Source: Lasiosphaeria ovina
Lineage: Eukaryota; Ascomycota; Sordariomycetes; Sordariales; Lasiosphaeriaceae
NCBI GenBank assembly: GCA_033439765.1
Contig: JAULSN010000001.1
Span: 3,162,001 to 3,226,000, forward strand
Length of the DNA stretch: 64,000 bases
Direction of reading: 5' to 3'
Made by a program: the position numbers and the translations under genes. The notes beneath the pieces were generated by a model, which worked only from the letters and a program-made list of their open reading frames with translations, ran no database searches and was not told the origin of the DNA. Shown piece by piece: positions 10,643 to 21,900 of the stretch (its first letter is position 1; each line of letters opens with the position of its first letter).

Positions 10643-13600
10643 CTAAGTCCACCACGGCTTTGCCGGCACTCCGGCCGCCGACGACGCAGCCGCAGCCTTG
10701 ACGACCCTGACCAGGGCCACGCAGTCCACGTCCTTGTGGCCGGACAGCTTCCGCGTCTGCTGCTCCAGCCACGCAATGACCTTGCCGTAGCCCGTCTGCT
10801 TCTTGACGAGCACCTGCCGGCACGCGACCGTGGCGAGCCTGGGTTTGTTTCTCGCGAGTCAACAACAATTACAACCGCGGCAGTGGGGTGTGAATATCGA
10901 AAGGGATATTAAATAGGAGGTTGAGTCTGGTGTATATATAGATGGAGACAGAGACGGGCGCGGAAAACGGAGGGAGTCAAGAAAGCAAAAACGGAGACAA
11001 GGACAACAAACACATACCACGCCAGCTGCGCCTTGTCGACGGCGAAGCTGTACCCCGGATTGCGGAGCTTCCGGGACCTGCTGGCCAGCAACAGGAACGC
11101 GACGTTGATCAGGCGCCTAATGGTGTCTAAGACGCCAGAGAGAAACAAAAAGGCGGTCAGCAAAGTCTCAGTCTGGCGCTTCTAAAACCCCCCAAAAGTG
11201 AAGATCCGCAAAACGAAATGATAGTGGTCGAGACATCTGAAAGTCACCTGAGGGGAGGGAAGGGCTAGTTCTTGTTTACTTACCAATCAGCAACGGCGTG
11301 CCGGGCATCGCCGCCGCCGCTGCTGGACGTCTGCTGCTGCTCCCGTTTGCGCCTGCGCCTGCGCCTGCCGCGGACCGAGCGGGTACTGCAGACGCAGAAC
11401 CGAGACAGCGGGCGTAGGCCCACATCTTGGTGGCCGTCTCGACGAAGGCGGTGTAGACGTTGGCCAGCACGGCGTGGCGCGTGTTGTGCGACGTGTCGAA
11501 AAACATGAGGTGAGACTGGATCTTGAAGGCGTCTACGCGGCCGCACCCAAGACACATGGCGGTGAATAAGCGTTTGTTTCTCCAATGAACGGGACGGGAC
11601 ATGGCATCGTGACAGGGGAAGGACGAGTGGATTTGTGCGAGCAAAGAGAAAAATGATTAATAAAAAGAAAAGAGGAAAATAATAATGAATAATATAACAG
11701 AAAATAACGAGCAGAAAAAAAAGACTGAGGGGCGACTCACTGATGACCTTTCTGCTAAAGTTATGACCGGGACGCCGCGAATAGTCGACGGTGAGGGAAT
11801 TGAAAACGACTTTTATTTGTTTTCACTCGAGAGTTAGCAAATGTTCACACACACACACACACACACATAAGTAGCACAGGAATAGACTGTTGCTCTCCCC
11901 CTAAAAGGTTGACCGGTTCAATGACAGAAATAACAAAACGCACCTGGGTCTTTGGTCGTGTCGCGCTGCTTGGAAATCTCCAGCGTCTGGCAGTCGATGG
12001 CCAGGCCGCAGTAGGGGAACCCGCGCCCGCGGGCCGACCGGGCGACTGTCATTTCGCTTCCGTTGTCGCCGCCCGGCACCGCCAGGCGGAAGTTGACGAG
12101 CGTCTTGGCCGGGCTGACGGTGACGCCGTACCGCGGGAGGCCGCCGTGCATCGTCTCGACGAAGCGGCGGGCCTTGGCTTGGTCCGTGGTGATAAGCAGA
12201 AAGTCGTCGATCAGACGCAGCAGGAGACAGTCGCCGCCCTCTTTGTCTCCCCCTCCTTCCTGCAGAAACGAGAGGTGCCGCCGCTCCAGGTCGGCGTAAA
12301 AGTAGTTGCACAGCGCCGACGACAGCACCGAGCCCTGGGGGATGCCGCACTTCTGGCGGTAGTACTTCTTGCCGATGCGGACAATGTTCTGCTCTATGTG
12401 CGTCGCCGTCAGGTCCAGCAGCTCCCGCTTCTCGTGCGTCTTGTGGGCGGTGCTGTCGATGAAGATGGTCTCGGAGCGGCTGGCCCCGAGCGTCGCCTCC
12501 ACCACGTCGGGAAAGAAGCTCGTCGTGTCGCCCGTGGCCTTTGCGGTTGAGCGCCATCTCTTGGACGCTCTCACCCCCTTGCTGCCCCGCGCCATGGCCG
12601 TCTCGGTGGGCCGGACTTCGACGTGCTTGGCCAGCTTGTACTGGGACTGCTGGGGGATCCGTCTCAGCACCTTGACCATGGCTTCCTGGGGGATCGTGTC
12701 AAAGGCTGCTTTGACGTCGACCTTGGCAAAGTAGAACTGGTGTTCGCCCTTGCCCAGCCCGGCCTTGAACGCCTTGATGCGCGAGTAGATTTCTCCAACA
12801 GAAAACATTGAAGACCCAAGCCGCTTTGGATGCAGTGACTAAACTCGCCCGTCAGTTAAGGGGGGGAAACACCACGGACAACACGCGGCCAGCAAGAACA
12901 AACCTTTTCGAGATTGAGCATTGTGCTGACAGGGTTCAAGACGGTATTGATGCTAGGGCCCAGAATCTTCTGGTTTCCGCGGCTCACGGCGCGCCGGCGA
13001 AGGTTCATGATGGGGCGCACGTCGGATAGTTTTGGGAGGAGCCGCACTTGGGCAAAGCCCAGGCGCCGCGAGTCCAAGATGCGGAGGGCGTCGTCGAGGC
13101 GTACCTCCTCGAACATGGCCTCCCTCAGAGCTGCCATGGCGGGCTCGGCCACGTAGCGCCAGACGTCGTGGCGAAAGAAAAACAGGCGGTTCCGGTGCAC
13201 GCTTGACTCGGTGACGTAGAAATTGCTGCGAATAAGGGGCATCAGGATGGAGTCAAACAGATAGTACAGAAACTCGTGGAAGATCTCCGTCCGCTTTTTC
13301 AGGTCCGACTGTGAGCAGCTCTGCTTGGCTAGGCCCGGGGGCGTGAGCCATTCGAGATCTCGTATCTGTGCAGCAAGTGTCAGTGTTTTTGTCGCTATAT
13401 ATCAGGGGTCGGTTGGAAATAGGGGCGCTGCCAACTTGCCTTCATGCCTTGCACAACGTCGTGGAGACACATACTCTCGAAGCGTCTCAAATGGACAAAG
13501 TGGTTGACCGTCTTGAGGAAAGTCTTTTTGTTCTGCTCCTGCAAAGTGCCTTCCCCCCAAAAGTTGTTTGGAATAATCCTTGACAAGATAGCCTGGCAAT

Positions 13601-15378
13601 AGGCAGAGACGTTGGTAAGTGGGGTTGCCAACTCGGTGAGGAGGCTGTACTGCAGCGGAGGCACAGATGATGGGGCTGGCTGTGACATGTTTCGGCCTTT
13701 GGCGCGCTTATTAGGCTGTGGTGCTGGTTGTGGTAGCGGCAATTTGTTCGTGCTCGAGTCGGACGTTTCCTCCTCGACCATAACTCGCCCGGCGATCTGT
13801 ATATCATCACATGTGAGCAGGGATAACAGATCCAAGGAGAGCCCATCCACCAAAGGGCCTTACCGGACAGTAATGCTGGAGCATGCTGGCATATGAGCAG
13901 CGCCCATGGAGTATCTGGAGGCGCTGGACCAACTGTTTTGGCCCCCCTCTGAGCCTCTTTGGTATATGCTTGATGGGTTGGTCATCCTTGTCCTTTTTGG
14001 GGAACTTCTTTGCAATCTCGTCCTCGCGCAGCGTGTAGTCCTGGAACTTCTGGGTGGTCTGCTGGCGATCTACGACTGACGTGAAAACGTTGTGGAGGCC
14101 AAACTGACGAGGAAAGATGTACATCATGAGCCGGATGCAGTTTTCATCATGGCTCTCAACGCTCGGGCCGTTGTCTTTGCCCTTGGGCGGTTCTGGGCTG
14201 TGCGGAAGCCGGTTCAGAGCATCTACGAGTGTAAGCCAGGCGGGTACTCCCATGTTTGGAGAGGGGTCACGACATACGAATATGGCGAAGCCCAAAACTA
14301 ACGGAGCCACGGGCGTTCAGGGCAGCTTTAGCAAACATGATCCGGCTCCTCACAAAGGAAATCTCGGACGGGCGCAGCTCTACAGTCTTTGGGGTGCCCT
14401 TTGCAGGCTGTGACGCCGACGAGAGCGGCTCAAGTTCTATTATAGAGACACCGCTCAGTTGATAGAGGTTGCCCTCTCCAGCCTTGACGGGCTGGAAGAT
14501 GGCACAGTCGACCAAGAGATCGATCATGATGCGCTCCCCGGCCTTGCCGAGCAGCATCAGCAGCTGCGGCCAAGGCGACTCCTTGAGAGCCTTCACACGC
14601 TGGTTGGGATACGCTGCAGAGAGGCCGGGAATTCCAGTCCTTTCTGCCCCGGCTGTGCCCGTTTTCTGGTGGAGGAACGAGCCTCCCTGCTTCCGGAAGC
14701 CATCGCAGAGTAGATGGTTGGGCCAAAAAGCACCCTTGTGCCTCGAGAACAGCAGCCAGACGACAAAGTCGACAATCTATTCGGAAACGTCTATGTGAGT
14801 TTCGTTGGGTGCATGAGATAGAGCAGCAGCACGGCAGCCAGCACCGTGTCCTGAACCGGACGGACTGGACTCTTAGTCTACGGCAGTTTTTGTTGCTTGC
14901 TTACCTCGGACTGGGAGAAGACGGAGCCGCGCAAGCCATCCGACAGGGTCACATACGACTTGTCTTCTCCTCCTCCTCTCTGGGAGAAGCTGACCCACTG
15001 CTCCCACCGGTGGTCAGGCTTGCCGGCACCGGGTTCGGGCTCGGGCTCGGGCTCGGGTTCGATGACACGGCGGGTGGCGACTATGGTCGAGTCGAGGAGG
15101 TTACCCAGTGCGAGCTCCTCGTCGGTGCACGAAGCCCTCGCGGGAGATGACGGGCCGCGCCCCATCAACGAGATCTTCTTGCGCCGGACGCGGGACGCGA
15201 CCGGCAGTCTCGCTAGGACATGGGCACGTAACGTCTCCGTTTCGGAATAGTACTGAGAAAGCAAGACGTGGTTCACGGCCTGGTCCTTGGACTTGTCGGC
15301 GCCTTTTTTGGCGCGCTTGCTAGGCCGGTCGAGGATGTTTATGAGGTCATCGCCGCCCCTCTTGTGTTTTGTCTCCAT
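10643..15378 (-). CDS. TERT: Telomerase reverse transcriptase (TERT)
   Basis: Catalytic subunit that copies telomere repeats from the telomerase RNA. Ten exons on the minus strand: 15378-14905, 14776-14278, 14222-13864, 13796-13440, 13365-12904, 12838-11944, 11809-11741, 11532-11284, 11126-11018, 10838-10643. They join in frame to 1222 aa. Seen in order: N-terminal TEN-like region with an EPEPEPEPEP run, CP motif (ALNARGSVSFGLRHIHALNRL), T/QFP region (YIFPRQFGLHNVFTS), motif 1/2 block (VRLLPKLSDVRPIMNLR), motif A with Asp at about 758 (FYFAKVDVKAAFD), B' (KCGIPQGSVLSS), motif C LIDDFLLIT with Asp pair about 928-929, and a thumb/CTE ending KPWWT. The catalytic triad is intact. An upstream in-frame ATG at 15492 would add 38 residues; I prefer 15378. 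One intron is GC-AG. Confidence 0.95.
11846..11867. repeat. (CA)n microsatellite in a TERT intron
   Basis: Eleven CA units lie within TERT intron 11810-11943. No coding effect. Confidence 0.9.
13366..13439 (-). other. TERT: GC-AG intron of TERT
   Basis: The donor on the minus strand reads AAG|GCAAGT and the acceptor CACAG|ATA. This junction joins LHDVVQGMK to IRDLEWL in phase 0, matching the usual TERT TRBD sequence around an EWL motif. No GT donor gives the same join, so a GC-AG intron is the best reading. The flanking bases follow the strong consensus that GC donors normally need. Confidence 0.8.
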
Positions 15379-17580
15379 GGGATGGCATCGGTTATGGTTA
15401 TGATGATGGTGATGTCGACGAGACCTGGGTGTGGGCGCAGACGCAGTGAAGGAACAGTAGCTTAATGGGTGTGCCAGGCCACAGCCCAGCAAACAGCGAA
15501 AGACGGCGCGGCGCGATGCCTACCAGGACCCTAATTAGGTTGATACGTCTACTGAAGCTTCTCAGCCTCAATCCGCAATTGTCTCATTCCTGGTCCAAAT
15601 AGATGATGGCGCGTTCCAGTGGATTGGCCTGTTCCCGTCAATCGTGGCCAGAAATTAATTACCTTACGTACAGTGAGTGCTTCCTTCCCAGGTTGTCGCC
15701 TTTAGGGTATTATCCAGAATGAAGGGGACTGATTGGCCAAGAGGCACGCGCGAGGCAGGAGCGTGAAACTGTGCAAGTCGCGGCGTCGTTGTTTGGCCAT
15801 CCAAACCGGACTAGCGTGCTTTTGACGATGGCTGCGTTAGGCCTATTTAAGGTTGCATTGCACCCCGAGTCCTCGGGAGTCGGGAGGAGGGGATCTTGGA
15901 CGATCACTAGCCCAGAGGAAATACGTAGAACAACGTTTACACTAACTGCGTGTGCCGCAACACCCCGAACCTAAACCGCATCTTGCCCGGGTTGTTGATG
16001 TTGATTTAGAGCATATGCCTAGGAACATGACGCACAAGACACCGAGTGCGCATAGAGTTACGGATGTTCCCTGGGTGGGGTCTTGTCAACACAAGCCTTG
16101 GACAGAGACAGTGATATCCGGCCGGCGTAGTTCCATATGCCCACTCTTTTCAGAGCACTTGTGATACTCCAACAACTTCCAGGGCGGACTTGTTCAACAA
16201 GTCATCATCGGCCTATGTAGGGCTAGGAGTTGGAAAGAAGGAAAGCCAAAGTCAACACTTCTTTCTCACTTCGCAGACGGCTGTTAACCAGCAAGGAATT
16301 TCTGTCTGCCCTTCACCGACCTTTGATTGACTGATGCAAAGCGCCCTCAAAACATACCGATTGCCCAATCCTGTCCGCTTTCTTTACGAATAGTAGTAAG
16401 CATTTGTGGATTTTCCCACCTCCTGTTGAGTTGAACTTTTTCTTCTTCGTTATTTGCTGCCTTGGGCAGCAACTCCTTCGCAGGATTGGTGGGGGAGGCA
16501 TTGAGTTGGGCAAACGCTCGATTGGAGTCAAGTGCCCTGGTTGATTGGCCTTGCGGGGCTTGTTCCGAAAGCCCCCTGTCAAGCACTCGTGGCATTAACT
16601 GGTGGGGGCAGCTCCGTGGCACTGGCTTCTCTCTGTCCCACCACCGCCCTGAAGTGCAACGGACCCGACGAGTTGACGCTGATACTCAGACGGCGTCTGG
16701 TAAATTATCATGGCAGCTAGTGTCTTCCCAGCCAGTATTCTGTCCGTGTAATGTAAATCTTTGACGGATGCATTTCCCAGGTTTGCGAATAATGAGCGCG
16801 ATATTGACATGCTTCTCAGGTCAATGCAATGCCCGATCTGGCCTAAAGTCCGTTGTCACGACTTTGTCACGACTTTAGCGAGACACCCTTTTCAAAGTCA
16901 AAGCTTGGCGGTCATCCAGCTACCTTAGCTATGGAATACACACCCGACGTGCTGCGTAACTGTAGGCAATAAGGCCTGGACACATGGGTAAAGGCTCGGC
17001 GTCCGCGTTTTCTCCAAAATCCAGAGCTCGACGAGTGTCCAGTCCCGTCGTTAGGTATCCTGATTACGCAGTGGTCGTCCATGGAAAATCCAAAATACCG
17101 TAACTACAGAATACTTGGGCATGGAAGTAGCTGGCGTGGCGGTCTGCAAGTTGAACGGACAGCGGCGGCGCAGGATTGGGCGGATTGCGCTATCCAATGT
17201 CCCAATGTCCCAGGAAGGCGCGGCTTCAACGTCGCGGGTCGGCGACCGAGAAAAAAAAACCTGGACGACCCTGCGTCATTGGACAGCCCACCTGAACGCC
17301 ACAAACCCCTCGATTTGCCTTGGATGGACGAGGGGAAATGTTTCAACGGAAAAGAATTGCCCATCCTGAAGCCCTCAGGTTTTGGAGCCCTGAACACGAG
17401 AGCCTGCTGACCAGAAGCTGGGAAGCTGCCAGAACCAGAGGGCGGCTGCGCTTCGTGAGTGTCGACAGACGCGGTCGGGCGCATCCTTCTGACTCTTTCC
17501 CTCGTCCAAGCCGTCTGCTCTCATCCACTCCTTCCACGACAGCACCGGGCAGGCACCCGCCCGGAGGTGTGCTTCTGCTG

Positions 17581-17601
17581 CCCCCCCCCCCCCCCCCCCC
17601 C
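17581..17601. repeat. Poly-C tract (21 C)
   Basis: Uninterrupted run of C on the plus strand, in a CT-rich context. Length may be unreliable in the assembly. A second run of 14 C lies at 18168-18181. Confidence 0.9.
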
Positions 17602-18861
17602 TCTCCCCCACCCCTTCTCGTTTTCACCGTCAGGGCTAGGCTTGCTCTTTCTGCCTTGCCGATTTTTCATCCAATTGTCGCGACTTAGCAGCCCCGTAAC
17701 GGAGGTTCGAGACCTAAGGCTCCGGGCACCAAATCGCTGGCTTGCAGTACAACTGAGCCAAAAGGACAGGTACATAGAAAAATCTCGTCGGTTTACGGAT
17801 ATTATATTGCCATGTAATTCATCCGACTTCGCTGGAGCGACAGTTACGGACCCGGACAGACTAGGCTCAAGTAGAAAAACAGCAGAACCCAAAGAGGCAA
17901 CTGCGATCCCACTCTGGATATCTGATCGAGTGATATTAGATACAAGTACGGAGTAGGTAGTGTATGCAAGGTAGTATTCCGTACTAGTGCTCCTGAAGCA
18001 TCGGACTTGCATCGTAAATTTCCTTTCTGACCTTTGGCTCCTTCGCTATCCCTACTTGGCTCGGCAAGCACTACCTACAGATCCCGTTCGTGTGCAAGGC
18101 GAGGTCGGGACGTTGCTGTCGTTGGGATAGCTAGTCCGACCAGCCAATTAAAGGCGAAATCTTGTAGCCCCCCCCCCCCCCATTAGCAAACGAAATCGAC
18201 GCTCGGTGCCCGTTTCGCCAGTTGTCACCTAGCACAGCTAGAACACACATCCATCGCAAGGCAAGGCCGGGCCTGGCCTCGCCGTCTTGCTAACTTCAGT
18301 TGTTAACGCTCCTGGCATCCAAGCGTTTGAACGGCGATCCGTATCCGTACCCGAACTACCCAAGTCTCTGATTGACCATTGACAAGGTTCGGTGCTTATT
18401 TTACGGTTTTGGGTGGGTCTCCTGGCTGCAGGCCCGGCTCGTTCTGACTGGGGGGTGCTGGGGTGATTTTTCTGGGCGGTGGTGCTAGAGGAGGTGGTGG
18501 TGGTGGGTGTGTTTCTGGCATTGGAAGGGGAGCAGGGAAGGCCCGCCTCAGTCAAGCGCGGCTTCTCCAGACCACCAATCCGGCTGCTTGCCAGCACATC
18601 AACGTCCCCAAGCCCCGACATGCCCCCAGCTCGCCCGCATGGATCTCTAGATGGTCTCTGAATCCCGCAAATCCTGTCGCTCGCGAGCCGTTCGTCTGGA
18701 GAGCGTGCAGAACGTTCAGCAGCCCGCCAGGACGTGAGCGTGAGCCCGGTGCTTTGAGCCGGCCAGCAGCACTGCACTGGACCTTCCCAGCAGCAGTCGA
18801 GACGATTGCAGGCGGCGGCTGTGTCGGACGAAAGCGAGAGCGAAAGCTGGAGGGCGGTACC

Positions 18862-18927
18862 GGCAGCAGCACCAGCAGCAGCACCAGCAGCAGCACCAGC
18901 AACAGCGCCAGCAACAGCACCAGCACA
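18862..18927. repeat. CAG/CAC trinucleotide-type repeat in the 5' leader of the RhoGEF gene
   Basis: Interrupted array of (GCAGCACCA)-like units ending about 28 bp before the start codon at 18955. In the frame of the gene it would read as Ser/Thr-rich sequence, but it lies upstream of the first ATG. Such GC-rich leader repeats can form structure; any effect is inferred. Confidence 0.75.
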
Positions 18928-18954
18928 CGGAAACCGAGTTATGGTCGCCTCGCC

Positions 18955-21900
18955 ATGGACCAAGGCAATATCGGCGACGAGGCCCTCTCGCGTCCTGGCC
19001 CCTTCTACGACCACCATAGCCACCACGCCCAATTCCACCATCTCCACCACCCCCATAGCCACTACCACGACGACGACATCGACAACCACTACGCCGTCGC
19101 CCCGCCCTCGGCATTCGACGCCCACTCCCGACCGAGCCAGATCCCCATCGCCTCGTATGCTGCCGCCAATCTGCAGGCCTTTGCCGCCAATTCACTCTCG
19201 CCGCTGCCCGACGACAATGCCCTCGCCGACTCCCTAGATCCCGACGACTTCTACCGCAGCTACCGAGGCGTGCAGTCGGCGAATGCTAGCCCGCCCCTCA
19301 AGGACCCCATGGCCCCCGGCCCAGCAACCGTCCGTAAGCCGCCCTCGTTGCGGCCAAACGGCAATGGAACCACCCCGAAGCACCCTCCAGTCCCCTCGGC
19401 CACCCGCACCGGCCTCCGCCCCGGCTTTCGCTCTGCCTCCAACCCCGTCGACGACCACCCCGCAAGCACTGCGCCAAGGCCGTCGCCCGCCCCTGCTAAT
19501 GGCTATGGCCCCGCCCCTGGTGTCATACCACCGAGTGTCAAGGACCTCAAGAAGAAGTTCGATCTACCGGCGTCGCAGTCTGCCTCGCTCGGTCGAAAGG
19601 CCGTCCCAAGAACATCAGCCCGAGACGCGACTCCCGCCGCTGCCAACGCGCGGTCGTCGGTTCCTGGAAGCGCGACATCGCCCACGTCATATGCCTCGCT
19701 GAGGTCGAACACAACGCGAGACGCGGGCAACGACACGGCCAGGGGATCCGGCACGCGTGGAACACAACGGTCTAGGTTTGCTGCCGAAGATCAGCTTTCG
19801 GCGAATACGCAATCTTTTGCGAGCAGGATCACCAAGCCCCGTACTGCGAATCCTACCGATGCCCAGCCTTTGAAATCAACAAGCCAGGTTCCCCAAGGCA
19901 TGTACTCGGAAATGCTGGCTTCGTCGCTCGTGCAGTCGCGGTCCAACGGCCTCCTCTTTGGCGAGATACTTCCAGACGAGAGCGACTCGGTCACCGCTGG
20001 GTTTGGCATCGACGTTGTACGGCCTCGACGAACCTCGGAATCCAGCCTGCACACCTCTGCGAGGCCTCACCAGAGGAGCTTTTCGGATCCCGACGTGGAA
20101 CCTCCATCCCCGACCGACTGGTACCGTAGTGCAACTTCCGGGCAGCAGGACTCGGGTCAACAGGAGTCCGGGACGACGGCCAAGAACCACTCGCGCGCCC
20201 GCAGCGACTTGGTAGGGTCGTCAAAGCCAGATCTCGGCCGTTCTGAGCGTGGCACGACGAGGCACATCATCAATATTTTGCCGCTTTCGCCCAACTCGCC
20301 GAAATCACCGGCCTCCCTAACCTCTCCAACCTCGCCAATCTCGCCATCTTCGCGTCTTCCGATACTAGTCAAAAAGCTTAGCGATCCTTCGGGCCGCGGA
20401 AGTCCTGGGTCGACGCGTTCAAACTCGCCAGCTACCTTGAGGTACACGGGCGCAAGTGGAAGAACCTCTAGGCAGCGCGGTACGACAACCGCACGGGCGA
20501 AGACGCCCACCAACCGTTCTCATACCCCTACATCCCAAGCGAAAACGCCCTCTCAGGCTCCTGGGTCGAGCCGAAAACCTCCCCCATCAAACATATCAAC
20601 CCCGGGCAGCAGTCGGCTCAATGCATTTGTGTCTATCCCGGTCCCGAAGCTGTCGCCCACCCTGCGAAGCTCCAGGCCTCGGCAGTCGGTCGCCACGGCC
20701 ACTACCACAGCCTCCAGAATGAAAACTGTAGAAGGCGCGCCGTCATCTAATAAAGCAGCCCACCGCGGCGCGCCGTCGAGGCCCGATGATGCCGCCCCGC
20801 GGAGGCGCAAGGTTTCAGTAGGCCCGATCGACTTTGCGCAGCGACGAGAGACGATAAAGCTGGCATACAGCAAGTCGGTAAAAGAAAGCCAGGCCAAGGA
20901 AGCGAGGAGGACGGCTGCAGAGAAGAGAAAGAAGGAGCTGGAAGCCGTGGCCCGGGCAAAGGTGGAGGCAGAGGCTGCTGCGCTGGCTGCAACGGAAGCG
21001 GCTGCTGCGACAACGCCCACACTATCTCCAGCAGTCGACAGCGACAGGATATCGCAGACGTTGGCTCAGAAAGAACGAGAACGGGCGTCAGTTGAGGTGC
21101 CGCTGAAGATTATGACGGACTTGTCTCAGCTCCAGCACGCAGCTAAAGAGACCGGGCGCCATTTCGAGTCGCCCGAGCTAGGGATGCCTGGAAGCTTCCC
21201 GACCACCGGGCCTCCGCAGGTGGAAGACGAGGAGGGCGTGCCGCAATCTGCCATTTCCAACACTACGGCCACTACCGAGTTTGATATAGACGAACAAACC
21301 GAGTCGCCGACGGAACAAAACACGGCCGCGATAGATCGTGACTTAGGAGGTTTGATAATTGGGCACGTGCAAGGTAGGACCGATGTAGAGCCTCTGCCTC
21401 TTGGGCGGCCACGTCCTCCGGTCCCGCACAAGAAGGCGTCGTATCACTATCCATTTGCGGACGAGGACGCCGAGGACCAGATTATCGACGAGGAGATTGT
21501 CGACGGCGAGGACATCGACGACGGGAATGTGTCAATCAAAATTTCTCTCGACACGTCATCGGTCAAGCCGTCACCGCAGCAATCGCCGCAGCTCACGCCG
21601 ACCCGCAGCGATTTCGATCCGGAACCCGCCCCGCCAAATCTGTCGCAAGACGAGTATGAGCCGCAGCCCTACTCGTTTTCATCTCCGAACTACGAAACAA
21701 CGGTCACCATTCTGGGCCCCGGGATTGATTTCACGCCGTCGTACAGGGATGGCTCTCGTAGCACCATGTCGGCTGCCGACCTGCATCAGGCAAATAAGTC
21801 GCTAGCCGCCGAGACCATGGAGATTGTTGCCTCTGGCGATGCGCCCGTGGGAAATGCGCAATCCGACGAGCCTCGAGCCGAAGTCGAGGGGCTCGACCGC

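Larger units (their letters stand above)
15379..18954. other. 3.6-kb divergent intergenic region between TERT and the RhoGEF gene
   Basis: No supportable gene. Contents: AT-rich patches, poly-C runs at 17581-17601 and 18168-18181, and in the last 500 bp a long leader with a CAG/ACC-type repeat. Several 60-160-codon open frames between 16300 and 18000 have no recognisable protein, atypical composition and no supporting splice structure. The open frame of the downstream gene continues upstream to 18463, but the first in-frame ATG is at 18955. Confidence 0.55.

Noticed and set aside
15379..15492. 38-residue upstream extension of TERT starting at 15492
   Set aside because: The frame is open and cannot be excluded, but the added part is His/Asn/Ser-rich and unlike fungal TERT N termini, so the ATG at 15378 was preferred.
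17640..17720. GGTTCGAGACC, resembling a tRNA B box
   Set aside because: No A box, acceptor stem or anticodon arm can be folded around it.
18238..19125. 295-codon minus-strand frame with Val/Gly/Ala repeats near the RhoGEF start
   Set aside because: Translation of the leader repeat and the antisense of the GEF N terminus; no start context or splice support.
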